Origin: Roseiarcus sp037446355
GTDB lineage: Bacteria > Pseudomonadota > Alphaproteobacteria > Rhizobiales > Beijerinckiaceae
DNA length: 64,000 bases
NCBI GenBank assembly: GCA_037446355.1
Contig: JBBIIT010000012.1
Span: forward strand, 1-64,000
Direction: 5' to 3'
Positions 63,369 to 64,000 of the stretch are shown here, one piece after another (within the stretch, counting starts at the first letter, position 1; each line of letters begins with the position of its first letter). The translations under genes and the position numbers were made by a program. The notes under the pieces were generated by a model. That model saw only the letters and a program-made list of their open reading frames with translations, did not search any database and had not been told where the DNA came from.

Positions 63369-64000
63369 GTGGAGACCGCGCTCATGAAGTAATTGACCGC
63401 CAAATCGCGCGACAGCTTCCACTCGCGCCGAAGCGGATCGAAACTCATGCCCTGGCGCGCCTTCGGCTCGAACCCCGCCGCGCGCAAGGCGACGGCGAGT
63501 TCGCCGGGCGTGACGAACTGCTCCCAGCGATGCGTGCCCGCCGGCACCCAGCGCAGCACATATTCGGCGCCGACGATCGCCAGCGCGAAGCTCTTCAGCG
63601 TGCGATTGAGCGTCGAGAGCGCCATCAGGCCGCCCGGCTTAACCAGCTTGGCCGCGCTGGCGATGAAAACCGCGACATCATTGACGTGCTCGACGACCTC
63701 CATCGCCAGCACGACATCAAACTTCGCGCCCTCTTGCACGAGCCCCTCGACCGTGCCGACGCGGTAGGTCGGCGCGGCGCCGCTGGCGGCTGCGTGGGCG
63801 CGGGCGACTTCGATCGAGGTCGGCGCGGGATCGAGCCCCGTCACTTCGGCGCCCATGCGCGAAAGCGGCTCGCTCAGAAGGCCGGCGCCGCAGCCGATGT
63901 CGAGGATCGACACCCCCTCCAGCGGCGTCGGGCCGGACGCGGCGAAATGGCGCGCCACGACGTCGCGCAGCCAGGCGACGCGGACGGGATTGATGCGGTG
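63356..64000 (-). CDS. ubiG: Ubiquinone biosynthesis O-methyltransferase UbiG (5' end outside window)
   Basis: S-adenosylmethionine-dependent O-methyltransferase acting twice in ubiquinone synthesis. The visible 214 residues begin in HRINPVRVAWLRDV and include the SAM-binding ILDIGCGAGLLSEPLSRMGA, the family EVVEHV and STLNRTLKSFALAIVGAEYVLRW. The reading frame is open to the right edge, so the start codon is beyond the window. It converges with the galactose-dehydrogenase-like gene. Confidence 0.93.
   Translation of the reverse strand, partial: HRINPVRVAWLRDVVARHFAASGPTPLEGVSILDIGCGAGLLSEPLSRMGAEVTGLDPAPTSIEVARAHAAASGAAPTYRVGTVEGLVQEGAKFDVVLAMEVVEHVNDVAVFIASAAKLVKPGGLMALSTLNRTLKSFALAIVGAEYVLRWVPAGTHRWEQFVTPGELAVALRAAGFEPKARQGMSFDPLRREWKLSRDLAVNYFMSAVSTPSA

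Noticed and set aside
1..64000. CRISPR arrays, insertion sequences or prophage.
   Set aside because: No regularly spaced direct repeats, transposase or phage structural motif was seen on either strand; tRNA-Gln has no adjacent integrase.

Overview
This is a GC-rich, densely coded stretch of alphaproteobacterial chromosome, most likely Hyphomicrobiales (Rhizobiales). The lineage call rests on DUF2852, the lrp/ald pair, the ppiC-argJ-mutT order, MaeB-type malic enzyme, UbiG, CtrA-like 8-mers and an anti-Shine-Dalgarno sRNA candidate. Genus cannot be told from sequence alone. No IS element, phage or CRISPR was seen. A run of exactly 100 Ns (52082-52181) inside hrpB shows this is a draft or metagenome scaffold with one gap of unknown size.

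Layout. 1-6.5 kb: housekeeping and envelope genes (partial DUF2852, Do-type periplasmic protease, cytochrome c, orphan ParA, xseB, divergent Lrp regulator and alanine dehydrogenase, SleB-type wall hydrolase). 6.6-13.9 kb: XRE-cupin regulator with a class III aminotransferase, a secreted SH3 protein, an MFS transporter, a Wzz-like protein with a degenerate kinase domain, and a polysaccharide deacetylase. 14.0-24.3 kb: a three-gene transglutaminase / circularly permuted ATP-grasp / alpha-E set, predicted to make or modify peptides, ending in a coupled PLP dehydratase. An opposite-strand ArsR / SRPBCC-GST fusion / DUF899 / YciI operon interrupts it. A tRNA-Gln(UUG) follows.

24.7-43.4 kb is the most distinctive part: two divergent, tightly overlapped gene strings that look like one catabolic regulon. 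The leftward string has a Gfo/Idh/MocA oxidoreductase, IclR regulator, NAD-dependent epimerase, TIM-barrel isomerase, type II dehydroquinase, shikimate-dehydrogenase-like protein and AEC transporter. The rightward string has a Tat-exported substrate-binding protein, LivH, a single-chain LivM-LivG-LivF fusion, a second shikimate-dehydrogenase-like protein, two ketosteroid-dehydrogenase-like flavoproteins, an AsbF-like TIM-barrel protein, an acyl-CoA dehydrogenase and a CoA-transferase. Between them lie two 15-bp IclR-type palindromes. I infer uptake and aromatisation or breakdown of a quinate/shikimate-like or oxo-cyclohexane carboxylate; the substrate is unknown.

43.4-64 kb: a candidate anti-Shine-Dalgarno sRNA, an alpha/beta hydrolase, a LOG-family protein, ppiC-argJ-mutT, xerC, a GGDEF protein, hrpB (gapped), a BKACE enzyme, kup, maeB, metH with an upstream palindrome of SAM/SAH-repressor type, a galactose-dehydrogenase-like gene and partial ubiG.
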